Positions 7,211 through 15,955 are shown, numbered from the stretch's first letter. The stretch is DNA of 26,955 bases from Photorhabdus cinerea (GCF_011189575.1 NZ_PUJW01000032.1:1-26955), one strand, 5' to 3'. The notes: a model not told the origin generated them from the sequence alone. Numbers and translations are program-made.

Positions 7211-7525
7211 ATGGCAGCGAAAATCCGTCGTGATGACGAAGTTATCGTGCTGACTGGCAAAGATAAAGGTAAGCGCGGTAAAGTAAAACAGGTTCTTTCT
7301 ACTGGAAAGGTCATTGTTGAAGGTATTAACTTGGTTAAAAAACATCAGAAGCCTGTTCCGGCTCTGAACCAACCAGGTGGCATCGTTGAAAAAGAAGCTG
7401 CAATCCAAGTTTCAAACGTTGCAATCTTCAATGCGGCAACCAGTAAGGCTGACCGTGTAGGTTTTAGATTTGAAGACGGTAAAAAAGTTCGTTTCTTCAA
7501 ATCTAACAGCGAAACTATCAAGTAA
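7211..7525 (+). CDS. rplX: 50S ribosomal protein L24
   Basis: An assembly-initiator protein that binds the 5' end of 23S rRNA. It has 104 residues, as in E. coli. The N-terminal KOW motif is clear (VIVLTGKDKGKRGKVKQV), followed by GINLVKKHQKPVPALNQPGG. An AAGGAGCGG site precedes the ATG. It is the second gene of the spc operon. Confidence 0.99.
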   Translation: MAAKIRRDDEVIVLTGKDKGKRGKVKQVLSTGKVIVEGINLVKKHQKPVPALNQPGGIVEKEAAIQVSNVAIFNAATSKADRVGFRFEDGKKVRFFKSNSETIK

Positions 7526-7539
7526 TTTGGAGTAATACG

Positions 7540-8079
7540 ATGGCGAAACTGCATGATTACTACAAAGACGATGTAGTCCAAAAACTGATGGCTCAGTTTG
7601 ACTACAATTCTGTCATGCAAGTCCCTCGGGTCGAGAAGATCACCCTGAACATGGGTGTTGGTGAAGCGATTGCTGATAAGAAACTGCTGGATAATGCAGC
7701 AGCAGATTTGGCTGCAATCTCTGGTCAAAAACCATTGATCACCAAAGCACGCAAATCAGTTGCAGGCTTCAAAATCCGTCAGGGCTATCCAATCGGCTGT
7801 AAAGTTACCCTGCGTGGTGAACGCATGTGGGAGTTTCTTGAGCGCCTGATTTCTATTGCTGTACCTCGTATCCGTGACTTCCGTGGTTTGTCTGCTAAGT
7901 CATTTGATGGTCGTGGTAATTACAGCATGGGTGTACGTGAGCAAATCATCTTCCCTGAAATCGATTACGATAAAGTGGATCGTGTTCGTGGTTTAGATAT
8001 TACTATTACCACAACTGCGAAATCTGATGATGAAGGCCGCGCACTGTTGGCTGCTTTTAACTTCCCGTTCCGCAAGTAA
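7540..8079 (+). CDS. rplE: 50S ribosomal protein L5
   Basis: A central-protuberance protein that carries 5S rRNA together with L18 and contacts P-site tRNA. It has 179 residues, as in E. coli. Motifs are MAKLHDYYKDDVV, VEKITLNMGVGEA, KARKSVAGFKIRQGYPIGCK and GNYSMGVREQIIFPEI. Its first codons form the expected S8 repressor target (7555-7578). It lies 14 bases after rplX. Confidence 0.99.
   Translation: MAKLHDYYKDDVVQKLMAQFDYNSVMQVPRVEKITLNMGVGEAIADKKLLDNAAADLAAISGQKPLITKARKSVAGFKIRQGYPIGCKVTLRGERMWEFLERLISIAVPRIRDFRGLSAKSFDGRGNYSMGVREQIIFPEIDYDKVDRVRGLDITITTTAKSDDEGRALLAAFNFPFRK
7555..7578 (+). promoter_or_regulatory. Putative S8 translational operator in rplE
   Basis: In E. coli, S8 represses the spc operon by binding an mRNA hairpin at the start of rplE that mimics its 16S rRNA site. 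Here GATTAC (7555-7560) can pair with GTAGTC (7573-7578), allowing one G-U pair, around a short internal region. The sequence is almost that of E. coli. The call rests on conservation and position. Confidence 0.6.
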
Positions 8080-8091
8080 GGCAGGGTATTC

Positions 8092-8397
8092 ATGGCTAAG
8101 CAATCAATGAAAGCACGTGATGTAAAACGTGTGAAATTGGCTGAAAAATTCTTCACTAAACGTATAGAATTGAAAGCTATTATTTCTGATGTGAATGCAT
8201 CTGATGAAGAGCGTTGGAATGCTGTTCTTAAGCTGCAGACACTGCCACGTGATTCCAGCCCTTCTCGTCAGCGTAATCGCTGTCGCCAAACTGGGCGTCC
8301 GCATGCATTTTTGCGGAAGTTTGGGTTGAGCCGTATTAAAGTCCGTGAAGCCGCTATGCGCGGTGAAATTCCGGGCCTTAAAAAGGCTAGCTGGTAA
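8092..8397 (+). CDS. rpsN: 30S ribosomal protein S14 (zinc-independent form)
   Basis: A small-subunit head protein next to S3 and S10. It has 101 residues, the long C-minus form; the zinc-binding CxxC pairs of the short form are absent, so it needs no zinc. Motifs are MAKQSMKARDVKR, LPRDSSPSRQRNRC and the highly conserved RQTGRPHAFLRKFGLSRIK. It lies 12 bases after rplE in the spc operon. Confidence 0.99.
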   Translation: MAKQSMKARDVKRVKLAEKFFTKRIELKAIISDVNASDEERWNAVLKLQTLPRDSSPSRQRNRCRQTGRPHAFLRKFGLSRIKVREAAMRGEIPGLKKASW

Positions 8398-8430
8398 TTG
8401 TCACCAATTGAATCACGGGAGTAAAGACAG

Positions 8431-8823
8431 ATGAGCATGCAAGATCCCATCGCGGATATGCTGACCCGTATCCGTAACGGTCAGGCCGCGAACAAAGTTG
8501 CGGTCACCATGCCTTCCTCTAAGCTGAAAGTGGCAATTGCCAAGGTGCTGAAGGAAGAAGGTTATATTGAAGATTACAAAATCGAAGGCGACACCAAGCC
8601 AGAACTGGAATTAGTACTGAAGTACTTCCAGGGTAAGGCTGTTGTAGAAAGTATTCAGCGCGTAAGCCGCCCAAGTCTGCGCATCTATAAGAAAAAAGAT
8701 GAGCTGCCACAAGTTATGGCTGGTTTAGGTATTGCTGTTGTTTCTACCTCTAAAGGTGTAATGACTGATCGTGCAGCTCGCCAAGCTGGTCTTGGTGGCG
8801 AGATTCTCTGCTACGTAGCTTAA
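8431..8823 (+). CDS. rpsH: 30S ribosomal protein S8
   Basis: A primary 16S rRNA binder in the platform and the autogenous repressor of the spc operon, acting at rplE. It has 130 residues, as in E. coli. The N-terminal MSMQDPIADMLTRIRNGQ and C-terminal STSKGVMTDRAARQAGLGGE, which holds the RNA-contact residues, are present. An ACGGGAG site precedes the ATG. Confidence 0.99.
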   Translation: MSMQDPIADMLTRIRNGQAANKVAVTMPSSKLKVAIAKVLKEEGYIEDYKIEGDTKPELELVLKYFQGKAVVESIQRVSRPSLRIYKKKDELPQVMAGLGIAVVSTSKGVMTDRAARQAGLGGEILCYVA

Positions 8824-8837
8824 TTCGGGAGGAAAGA

Positions 8838-9371
8838 ATGTCTCGTGTTGCAAAAGCACCCGTCGTCATTCCTGCCGGCGTAGAGGTAAAACTCAACGGT
8901 CAGGTGATTTCGATTAAGGGTAAAAACGGCGAGTTGAGTCGTACAATCCACAGTGCAGTTGAAGTTAAACATGCAGATAACCAACTGACCTTCGCTCCAC
9001 GCGATGGTTATGTAGATGGTTGGGCACAGGCGGGTACTACTCGTTCTTTGCTGAATGCTATGGTTATTGGTGTTACCGAAGGCTTCACTAAGAAGCTTCA
9101 ACTGGTAGGTGTTGGTTATCGTGCAGCAGTCAAAGGCAATGTTGTTAACTTGTCTCTTGGCTTCTCGCATCCAGTTGACCACGAACTGCCAGCAGGCATT
9201 ACTGCAGAATGTCCGTCACAAACTGAAATCGTACTGAAAGGTGCTGATAAGCAGGTAATCGGTCAGGTTGCGGCAGAACTGCGTGCCTATCGTCGTCCTG
9301 AGCCTTATAAAGGTAAGGGTGTTCGTTACGCCGACGAGGTCGTGCGTATCAAAGAGGCTAAGAAGAAGTAA
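8838..9371 (+). CDS. rplF: 50S ribosomal protein L6
   Basis: A protein near the L7/L12 stalk base and the sarcin-ricin loop, formed by two similar alpha/beta domains (about 1-80 and 81-177). It has 177 residues, as in E. coli. Signatures are MSRVAKAPVVIPAGVEVK, the mid-protein VGVGYRAAVKG and the C-terminal YRRPEPYKGKGVRYADE. It lies 14 bases after rpsH with a GGGAGGAAAG site. Confidence 0.99.
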   Translation: MSRVAKAPVVIPAGVEVKLNGQVISIKGKNGELSRTIHSAVEVKHADNQLTFAPRDGYVDGWAQAGTTRSLLNAMVIGVTEGFTKKLQLVGVGYRAAVKGNVVNLSLGFSHPVDHELPAGITAECPSQTEIVLKGADKQVIGQVAAELRAYRRPEPYKGKGVRYADEVVRIKEAKKK

Positions 9372-9380
9372 GGTAACACT

Positions 9381-9734
9381 ATGGATAAGAAAGCAGCTCG
9401 TATCCGTCGTGCGACCCGCGCACGCCGCAAGCTCCAGGAACTGGGTGCGACTCGCCTGGTGGTACATCGTACCCCTCGCCATATTTATGCGCAGGTTATC
9501 GCACCAAACGGTTCTGAAACTTTGGTGGCAGCTTCTACTACAGAAAAAGCTATCAATGAGCAGTTGAAATACACTGGAAATAAAGAAGCCGCAGCAGCAG
9601 TTGGTAAAGCAATTGCTGAACGTGCACTGGAAAAAGGTATCAAAGATGTATCCTTTGACCGTTCTGGTTTCCAATATCATGGTCGAGTCCAGGCACTGGC
9701 AGATGCTGCCCGTGAAGCTGGCCTTCAGTTCTAA
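9381..9734 (+). CDS. rplR: 50S ribosomal protein L18
   Basis: A 5S rRNA-binding protein of the central protuberance, working with L5 and L25. It has 117 residues, as in E. coli. The arginine-rich basic N terminus (KKAARIRRATRARRKLQELG) and the C-terminal GFQYHGRVQALADAAREAGL are typical. It lies 9 bases after rplF; the site before the ATG (AAGGTAACACT) is modest. Confidence 0.99.
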   Translation: MDKKAARIRRATRARRKLQELGATRLVVHRTPRHIYAQVIAPNGSETLVAASTTEKAINEQLKYTGNKEAAAAVGKAIAERALEKGIKDVSFDRSGFQYHGRVQALADAAREAGLQF

Positions 9735-9748
9735 GGTAGAGGTGTAAG

Positions 9749-10249
9749 ATGGCTCACATCGAGAAACAAGCTGGCGAACTGCAGGAAAAGCTGATTGCGG
9801 TAAACCGCGTATCTAAAACCGTAAAAGGTGGCCGGATTTTCAGCTTTACCGCACTGACTGTTGTAGGTGATGGTAATGGTCGCGTTGGTTTTGGCTACGG
9901 CAAAGCACGCGAAGTTCCGGCAGCAATCCAGAAAGCGATGGAAAAAGCCCGTCGCAATATGAAAACCGTCGCACTGAACAGCGGCACTTTGCATCATCCA
10001 GTGAAAGGCGCACACACCGGTTCCCGCGTGTTCATGCAGCCTGCTCATGAAGGTACTGGTATCATTGCTGGTGGTGCTATGCGTGCTGTTTTGGAAGTGG
10101 CTGGTGTTCGTAACGTACTGGCTAAAACCTATGGTTCCACTAACCCAATTAATGTGGTTCGTGCAACCCTGGATGCTTTAGACAGCATGAAGTCTCCAGA
10201 AATGGTCGCAGCTAAGCGTGGTAAATCCGTCGAAGAAATTCTGGGGTAA
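9749..10249 (+). CDS. rpsE: 30S ribosomal protein S5
   Basis: A small-subunit protein at the mRNA entry and decoding region that affects fidelity. It has 166 residues, one fewer than E. coli (167), ending in EILG without the final Lys. The spectinomycin loop VNRVSKTVKGGRIFSF is in the sensitive form, and the S5 double-stranded RNA-binding fold follows (VGDGNGRVGFGYGKA). It lies 14 bases after rplR. Confidence 0.99.
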   Translation: MAHIEKQAGELQEKLIAVNRVSKTVKGGRIFSFTALTVVGDGNGRVGFGYGKAREVPAAIQKAMEKARRNMKTVALNSGTLHHPVKGAHTGSRVFMQPAHEGTGIIAGGAMRAVLEVAGVRNVLAKTYGSTNPINVVRATLDALDSMKSPEMVAAKRGKSVEEILG

Positions 10250-10254
10250 TGGCC

Positions 10255-10434
10255 ATGGCTAAGACTATTAAAGTAACACAAATTCGCAGTTCAATCGGTC
10301 GTCTGCCTAAACATAAGGCGACTCTGGTTGGTTTAGGTCTGCGTCGTATCGGTCATACAGTAGAGCGTGAAGATACTCCGGCTATACGCGGTATGATCAA
10401 CTTGGTTTCCTATATGGTTAAAGTTGAGGAGTAA
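10255..10434 (+). CDS. rpmD: 50S ribosomal protein L30
   Basis: A small large-subunit protein of 59 residues, matching E. coli length and sequence (MAKTIKVTQIRSSIGR, LGLRRIGHTVEREDTPAIRG). An in-frame ATG at 10249 overlaps the rpsE stop. I prefer 10255 because GGGG at 10243-10246 is then correctly spaced for a ribosome site, and the protein then starts MAKTIK as in relatives. It sits between rpsE and rplO. Confidence 0.97.
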   Translation: MAKTIKVTQIRSSIGRLPKHKATLVGLGLRRIGHTVEREDTPAIRGMINLVSYMVKVEE

Positions 10435-10437
10435 CAG

Positions 10438-10872
10438 ATGCGTTTAAATACTCTGTCTCCGGCTGAAGGTGCCAAGCATGCGCCTAAACGTGTAGGTCGT
10501 GGTATTGGTTCGGGCTTGGGTAAAACTGGTGGCCGTGGTCACAAAGGTCAGAAATCTCGTTCTGGCGGTGGCGTGCGTCGCGGTTTCGAAGGTGGTCAGA
10601 TGCCTTTATACCGTCGCTTGCCAAAATTTGGCTTCACTTCACGTAAGGCAATGGTTACAGCAGAAGTTCGTCTGTCTGATTTCGCTGCCGTTGAAGGCGA
10701 TATTATCGATCTGAACGCACTGAAAGCCGCTAACATCGTTGGCATTCAAATTGAATTCGCGAAAGTTATGCTTTCTGGCGAAATCAACCGTGCAGTAACT
10801 GTGCGTGGCCTTCGTGTTACTAAGGGTGCCCGTGCTGCAATTGAAGCTGCTGGCGGTAAAATTGAGGAATAA
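10438..10872 (+). CDS. rplO: 50S ribosomal protein L15
   Basis: A late-assembly large-subunit protein with a long basic N-terminal extension that runs into 23S rRNA. It has 144 residues, as in E. coli. The glycine- and arginine-rich segment (KRVGRGIGSGLGKTGGRGHK) and FEGGQMPLYRRLPKFGF are diagnostic. It starts three bases after the rpmD stop and lies 7 bases before secY, so translation is likely coupled. Confidence 0.99.
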   Translation: MRLNTLSPAEGAKHAPKRVGRGIGSGLGKTGGRGHKGQKSRSGGGVRRGFEGGQMPLYRRLPKFGFTSRKAMVTAEVRLSDFAAVEGDIIDLNALKAANIVGIQIEFAKVMLSGEINRAVTVRGLRVTKGARAAIEAAGGKIEE

Positions 10873-10879
10873 GTAACAG

Positions 10880-12211
10880 ATGGCTAAACAACCAGGATTA
10901 GATTTTCAAAGTGCTAAAGGTGGACTGGGCGAGCTGAAACGCAGACTGTTGTTTGTTATTGGAGCGCTGATTGTTTTCCGTATTGGCTCTTTTATTCCTA
11001 TCCCTGGTATTGATGCCACTGTGCTTGCCAAATTGCTCGAACAGCAAAGAGGCACCATCATTGAAATGTTTAACATGTTCTCTGGTGGTGCTTTAAGTCG
11101 TGCTTCTATCTTTGCCTTGGGAATAATGCCGTATATTTCTGCGTCTATTATTATCCAGTTGCTGACAGTGGTTCATCCAACATTAGCCGAGATTAAGAAG
11201 GAAGGGGAAGCTGGTCGTCGTAAGATTAGCCAGTATACCCGCTATGGTACTTTAGTGCTGGCTATATTCCAGTCAATTGGTATTGCTACTGGTTTACCGA
11301 ATATGCCAGGGATGCAAGGACTGGTAATTAACCCAGGATTTGCTTTCTACTTCACGGCTGTTGTGAGCTTAGTCACTGGGACGATGTTCCTGATGTGGCT
11401 AGGCGAGCAGATTACTGAGCGAGGTATTGGAAACGGTATCTCTATCATAATCTTTGCTGGTATCGTTGCGGGTCTGCCGCCGGCTATTGGCCATACCATC
11501 GAGCAAGCTAGGCAAGGCGATCTGCACTTCCTCCTGTTGCTGTTGGTTGCAGTGTTAGTGTTTGCAGTAACTTTCTTCGTTGTTTTCATGGAGCGTGGCC
11601 AACGACGTATCGTTGTTAACTATGCGAAACGTCAACAGGGTCGCCGAGTTTATGCAGCACAGAGTACACATTTACCGTTGAAAGTGAATATGGCTGGGGT
11701 TATCCCTGCGATTTTTGCTTCCAGCATTATTCTGTTCCCTGGTACCATAGCTTCTTGGTTCGGGGGTGGAACCGGTTGGAACTGGCTGACTACTATTTCA
11801 ATGTACTTGCAGCCTGGGCAACCGCTTTATGTGTTACTCTACGCGTCTGCAATCATCTTCTTCTGTTTCTTTTATACTGCGTTGGTTTTCAACCCGAGAG
11901 AGACAGCGGATAACCTGAAGAAGTCCGGTGCATTTGTACCAGGAATTCGTCCGGGAGAGCAAACGGCCAAGTACATTGATAAAGTAATGACACGCCTGAC
12001 TTTGGTTGGTGCGATGTATATTACTTTCATCTGCCTAATCCCGGAGTTCATGCGTGATGCTATGAAAGTACCATTTTATTTTGGCGGTACTTCACTACTT
12101 ATCGTAGTTGTGGTCATCATGGACTTTATGGCTCAAGTGCAAACTTTAATGATGTCAAGTCAATACGAGTCTGCATTGAAGAAGGCAAACCTTAAAGGTT
12201 ATAACCGCTAA
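10880..12211 (+). CDS. secY: Protein translocase subunit SecY
   Basis: The channel-forming subunit of the SecYEG translocon in the inner membrane, which moves unfolded proteins powered by SecA or the ribosome. It has 443 residues, as in E. coli, with ten transmembrane segments. The plug and second helix region contain [19 protein letters not shown], followed by [13 protein letters not shown]. Conserved cytoplasmic loops C4 ([20 protein letters not shown]) and C5 ([20 protein letters not shown]) are the SecA and ribosome contacts. It is the only membrane protein in the spc operon. rpmJ follows after 32 bases. Confidence 0.99.
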
Positions 12212-12243
12212 TTGGTTTGCTCGAGAAGTTACGGAGAGTAAAA

Positions 12244-12360
12244 ATGAAAGTTCGTGCTTCCGTCAAGAAATTATGCCGTAACTGCAAAATCGTTAAGCGT
12301 AACGGTGTCGTTCGTGTGATTTGCAGTGCAGAGCCTAAGCATAAACAACGCCAAGGCTAA
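12244..12360 (+). CDS. rpmJ: 50S ribosomal protein L36 (zinc form)
   Basis: A 38-residue zinc-ribbon protein, the last gene of the spc operon and easily missed by size filters. It starts [15 protein letters not shown] and ends KHKQRQG. Zinc ligands are visible: Cys11, Cys14, Cys27 and His33. It is therefore the C-plus form, unlike the zinc-free S14 in the same operon. A CGGAGAG site precedes the ATG. A terminator follows. Confidence 0.98.
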
Positions 12361-12395
12361 TAAAATAGCATATTTTTCTTGCAAAGTCGGTTTGA

Positions 12396-12426
12396 GCTGG
12401 CTAAATTAGCCAGCCAATCTTTTTTA
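12396..12426 (+). terminator. Terminator-like hairpin after rpmJ
   Basis: GCTGGCT (12396-12402) and AGCCAGC (12408-12414) form a 7-bp stem, extendable to 9 bp, followed by CAATC and six T. The same element occurs between rpmJ and rpsM in E. coli. It likely ends part of the spc transcripts, with readthrough into the alpha operon. Confidence 0.8.
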
Positions 12427-12433
12427 TATCACA

Positions 12434-12509
12434 GCAACATTGTTTGAGTATCCTGAAAACGGGCTTTTCAGAATGGTGTTGCCGTAAATAATTGTAGGAG
12501 TGCATAGTG
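12434..12509 (+). promoter_or_regulatory. Alpha operon leader, S4-binding pseudoknot
   Basis: S4 represses the alpha operon by trapping the 30S subunit on a nested pseudoknot at the rpsM start. The outer helix GCAACA (12434-12439) with TGTTGC (12477-12482) and the inner hairpin CTGAAAA (12453-12459) with TTTTCAG (12465-12471) are visible. The inner hairpin and the TAGGAGTGCATAGTGGCCCG start region are as in E. coli. The outer helix has a different sequence but still pairs, which is compensatory change supporting the structure. Confidence 0.82.
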
Positions 12510-12863
12510 GCCCGTATAGCAGGCATTAACATTCCTGATCAGAAGCATACCGTAATCGCTTTGACATCGATCTACGGAATTGGTAGAACTCGCTCTCAAG
12601 CCATTTGTGCTGCGGCGGGTATTGCTGAACATGTTAAGATCAGTGAGCTGTCTGAAGAGCAAATTGACAAGCTGCGTGACGAAGTTGCCAAATACGTTGT
12701 AGAAGGTGATCTGCGTCGTGAAGTAACCCTGAGCATCAAACGTCTGATGGATCTTGGTACTTATCGTGGTTTACGTCACCGTCGTGGTCTACCAGTTCGC
12801 GGTCAGCGTACTAAGACCAATGCACGTACCCGTAAGGGTCCACGTAAGCCGATCAAGAAATAA
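12507..12863 (+). CDS. rpsM: 30S ribosomal protein S13
   Basis: A small-subunit head protein that contacts 50S and P-site tRNA through its basic tail. It has 118 residues, as in E. coli, and uses the GTG start at 12507 that E. coli also uses, with TAGGAG upstream. A helix-two-turn-helix N-terminal part (ARIAGINIPDQKHTVIALTS) is followed by the conserved YRGLRHRRGLPVRGQRTKTN. It is the first gene of the alpha operon and the S4 repression site. Confidence 0.99.
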   Translation: MARIAGINIPDQKHTVIALTSIYGIGRTRSQAICAAAGIAEHVKISELSEEQIDKLRDEVAKYVVEGDLRREVTLSIKRLMDLGTYRGLRHRRGLPVRGQRTKTNARTRKGPRKPIKK

Positions 12864-12878
12864 TCGGGGTATTGTATA

Positions 12879-13268
12879 ATGGCAAAAGCACCTATTCGTG
12901 CACGTAAGCGTGTAAGAAAGCAAGTCTCTGACGGTGTGGCTCATATCCATGCTTCTTTCAACAACACCATCGTGACCATTACTGACCGTCAGGGTAACGC
13001 TCTGGGTTGGGCAACTGCTGGTGGTTCCGGTTTTCGTGGTTCTCGTAAATCTACTCCGTTTGCGGCTCAGGTTGCGGCAGAGCGCTGCGCTGAAGCAGTG
13101 AAAGAATACGGAATTAAGAACCTGGAAGTTATGGTTAAAGGACCTGGTCCTGGCCGCGAGTCAACTATCCGTGCGTTAAATGCGGCAGGTTTCCGCATCA
13201 CTAACATTACTGATGTGACTCCGATCCCTCATAACGGTTGTCGTCCACCTAAAAAACGTCGCGTTTAA
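12879..13268 (+). CDS. rpsK: 30S ribosomal protein S11
   Basis: A platform protein near the Shine-Dalgarno helix. It has 129 residues, as in E. coli. Motifs are [21 protein letters not shown] and [18 protein letters not shown], and the C-terminal tail [12 protein letters not shown] contains Asn119-Gly120, the site that converts to isoaspartate in E. coli S11. It lies 15 bases after rpsM. Confidence 0.99.
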
Positions 13269-13304
13269 TAGCGTTTACTTTTTTAGGTTTGTTGGAGAAA
13301 GAAA

Positions 13305-13925
13305 ATGGCAAGATATTTGGGTCCTAAGCTCAAGCTGAGCCGTCGCGAGGGTACAGATCTATTCCTGAAATCTGGCGTTCGCGCGATTGACACCAAGTGT
13401 AAATTGGAACAACCACCTGGACAGCATGGCGCACGTAAACCGCGCTTATCTGACTACGGTGTACAGTTACGTGAAAAACAAAAAGTTCGTCGTATTTACG
13501 GTGTGCTGGAACGTCAATTCCGTAACTATTATAAAGAAGCAACTCGTCTGAAAGGCAACACAGGTGAAAACCTGCTAAGTTTGCTGGAAGGTCGCCTGGA
13601 CAACGTTGTTTACCGTATGGGCTTCGGTGCAACTCGTGCTGAATCACGCCAAATGGTGAGCCACAAGGCTATCATGGTAAATGGTCGCGTTGTTAATATT
13701 GCTTCTTATCAGGTATCCCCGAATGACGTAGTCAGCGTTCGTGAAAAATCGAAAAAGCAGTCTCGTATTAAGGCGGCTTTAGAGCTGGCTGAGCAGCGTG
13801 AGAAACCAACTTGGTTGGAAGTTGATGCTGCGAAGATGGAAGGTGTGTTCAAATGTATTCCAGAACGTACCGATCTGTCCGCTGACATTAACGAACACCT
13901 GATCGTCGAGCTTTACTCTAAGTAA
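13305..13925 (+). CDS. rpsD: 30S ribosomal protein S4
   Basis: A primary 16S rRNA binder that starts assembly of the body, shapes the mRNA entry site and represses the alpha operon by binding its leader. It has 206 residues, as in E. coli. The S4 domain is visible around residues 94-155 (RLDNVVYRMGFGATRAESRQ, then HKAIMVNGRVVNIASY). It is preceded by GGAGAAAG and followed by rpoA after 25 bases. Confidence 0.99.
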   Translation: MARYLGPKLKLSRREGTDLFLKSGVRAIDTKCKLEQPPGQHGARKPRLSDYGVQLREKQKVRRIYGVLERQFRNYYKEATRLKGNTGENLLSLLEGRLDNVVYRMGFGATRAESRQMVSHKAIMVNGRVVNIASYQVSPNDVVSVREKSKKQSRIKAALELAEQREKPTWLEVDAAKMEGVFKCIPERTDLSADINEHLIVELYSK

Positions 13926-13950
13926 AGCTTAGCACCAAAGAGAGGACACA

Positions 13951-14940
13951 ATGCAGGGTTCTGTGACAGAGTTTCTAAAACCGCGCCTGGTAGATATCGA
14001 GCAAGTCAGTTCGACGCACGCCAAGGTGACCCTTGAGCCATTAGAGCGAGGCTTTGGCCATACTCTAGGCAACGCACTGCGCCGTATTCTGCTTTCGTCT
14101 ATGCCGGGTTGTGCGGTGACTGAGGTTGAGATTGATGGTGTACTGCATGAGTACAGCACCAAAGAAGGTGTACAGGAAGATATCCTGGAGATTCTCCTCA
14201 ACCTGAAAGGGCTGGCGGTAAGAGTTCAGGGCAAAGATGAAGTTATTCTTACCTTGAATAAGTCTGGCATTGGCCCTGTGACTGCAGCCGACATTATCCA
14301 CGACGGTGATGTCGAAATCGTCAAGCCGCAACATGTAATCTGCTACCTGACAGACGAAACTGCTTCTATTAGCATGCGTATTAAAGTTCAGCGTGGTCGG
14401 GGTTATGTGCCGGCTTCTGCCCGGATTCATTCGGAAGAAGATGAGCGCCCTATTGGTCGTTTGTTAGTAGACGCTTGTTATAGCCCAGTAGAGCGTATTG
14501 CCTACAATGTTGAAGCAGCGCGTGTAGAACAACGTACCGATTTGGACAAGTTGGTTATCGAAATGGAAACTAACGGTACAATCGATCCTGAAGAAGCGAT
14601 TCGCCGTGCAGCTACCATTTTGGCTGAACAGCTGGAAGCTTTTGTTGATTTACGTGATGTACGTCAGCCAGAAGTAAAAGAAGAGAAGCCAGAGTTTGAT
14701 CCGATCCTACTGCGCCCTGTTGACGATCTGGAATTGACTGTCCGCTCTGCTAACTGCCTTAAGGCAGAAGCTATCCACTACATCGGTGATTTGGTACAGC
14801 GTACCGAGGTTGAGTTACTGAAGACACCTAACCTGGGTAAAAAATCTCTCACAGAGATCAAAGACGTACTGGCTTCACGTGGCTTATCTCTGGGCATGCG
14901 CTTGGAAAACTGGCCACCAGCAAGTATTGCTGATGAATAA
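13951..14940 (+). CDS. rpoA: RNA polymerase alpha subunit
   Basis: The alpha subunit of RNA polymerase. It has 329 residues, as in E. coli. The N-terminal domain (about 1-235) dimerises and builds the enzyme; it has [20 protein letters not shown]. An acidic linker ([10 protein letters not shown]) joins the C-terminal domain (about 249-329). There, [11 protein letters not shown] holds Arg265 and neighbours that touch UP-element DNA and activators, followed by [20 protein letters not shown]. It lies in the alpha operon between rpsD and rplQ. Confidence 0.99.
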
Positions 14941-14980
14941 CTAGATCACAGGTTAAGGTTTTACTGAGAAGGATAAGGTC

Positions 14981-15373
14981 ATGCGCCATCGTAAGAGTGG
15001 TCGTCAATTGAACCGCAACAGCAGCCATCGCCAAGCTATGTTCCGCAACATGGCAGGTTCTTTGGTTCGTCATGAAATCATCAAGACGACTCTGCCTAAA
15101 GCGAAAGAACTGCGTCGCGTCGTTGAGCCGCTGATTACTCTTGCCAAGATCGATAGTGTAGCTAATCGTCGTCTGGCATTCGCCCGTACTCGTGATAACG
15201 AAATCGTGGCAAAACTGTTTAATGAGCTGGGCCCGCGTTTTGCGAGCCGTGCAGGTGGTTACACTCGTATTTTGAAGTGTGGCTTCCGTGCTGGTGATAA
15301 TGCTCCGATGGCATACATCGAGCTTGTTGACCGTGCTGCTGAGCCTCAAACAGGAGTTGCTGCTGCGGAGTAA
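14981..15373 (+). CDS. rplQ: 50S ribosomal protein L17
   Basis: A large-subunit protein near the tunnel exit. It has 130 residues against 127 in E. coli, the difference being in the variable C-terminal tail (AAEPQTGVAAAE). Family motifs are MRHRKSGRQLNRNSSHRQAM, LVRHEIIKTTLPKAKELRR and GGYTRILKCGFRAGDNAPMA. It is the last gene of the alpha operon, 40 bases after rpoA, followed by a strong terminator. Confidence 0.99.
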   Translation: MRHRKSGRQLNRNSSHRQAMFRNMAGSLVRHEIIKTTLPKAKELRRVVEPLITLAKIDSVANRRLAFARTRDNEIVAKLFNELGPRFASRAGGYTRILKCGFRAGDNAPMAYIELVDRAAEPQTGVAAAE

Positions 15374-15386
15374 TCTGTAGAGGCAT

Positions 15387-15419
15387 GTAAAAGAACCGGG
15401 TTTATCCCGGTTTTTTTAC
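15387..15419 (+). terminator. Alpha operon terminator
   Basis: AACCGGG (15394-15400) and CCCGGTT (15406-15412) form a stem with a TTTAT loop, and the T-run continues to 15417. Flanking GTAAAA and TTTTAC can extend the stem. It begins 13 bases after rplQ and is a strong intrinsic terminator. Confidence 0.94.
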
Positions 15420-15511
15420 ACCTGTATATTCGAATATCTCACTTATTTCTTTCTAATTCCTGTTATGCTGATATTTCAAGCAATGTTGTCTATTGTGTAG
15501 GAGATATAAAG

Positions 15512-15928
15512 ATGTATCGTATTGGCCAACTAGCTAGATTAGCGAATGTGACCCCTGATACAGTGCGTTTCTATGAAAAACAGGGAATGATGGAACATCA
15601 GAACCGTACTGAGGGTGGATATAGGCTTTATACCGAACAAGATCTACAGCGTCTTCGATTTATACGTTATGCCAAGCAGTTAGGGTTTACATTGGAAGCT
15701 ATTACTGAATTGTTGTCTATTCGTGTAGATCCTGATCATCATACTTGTGAAGAATCTAAGCAAATTGTGGACTCTAGGTTGATGGAAGTAGAGGAAAAAC
15801 TTCTTGAAATGCGAAGGATGCGTGATTCACTTAAGAGGTTAAGTGATGCCTGTTGTGGTAGTTCTCACATAAGCACTTATTGTTCCATTCTTGAAGCTTT
15901 GGAGCAAGGTGCTTTAAATAAGGAATAA
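15512..15928 (+). CDS. zntR: Zinc-responsive MerR-family regulator ZntR
   Basis: A cytoplasmic regulator that, with excess Zn(II), remodels and activates the promoter of the zinc exporter gene zntA, which is not in this window. It has 138 residues (E. coli 141). The N-terminal MerR winged helix-turn-helix is clear (MYRIGQLARLANVTPDTVRFYE, about 1-70), followed by the long dimerisation helix. The zinc ligands of E. coli ZntR are all present: Cys79 (HHTC), Cys114, Cys115, His119 (CCGSSH) and Cys124. GTAGGAGATAT lies before the ATG. In E. coli too, zntR lies between rplQ and arfA. Confidence 0.97.
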   Translation: MYRIGQLARLANVTPDTVRFYEKQGMMEHQNRTEGGYRLYTEQDLQRLRFIRYAKQLGFTLEAITELLSIRVDPDHHTCEESKQIVDSRLMEVEEKLLEMRRMRDSLKRLSDACCGSSHISTYCSILEALEQGALNKE

Positions 15929-15955
15929 ATAATTTCCCTTTATTATTGGGAATTC

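Noticed and set aside
10249..10254. rpmD start two codons upstream at 10249.
   Set aside because: The ribosome site would be too close; MAKTIK at 10255 matches relatives.
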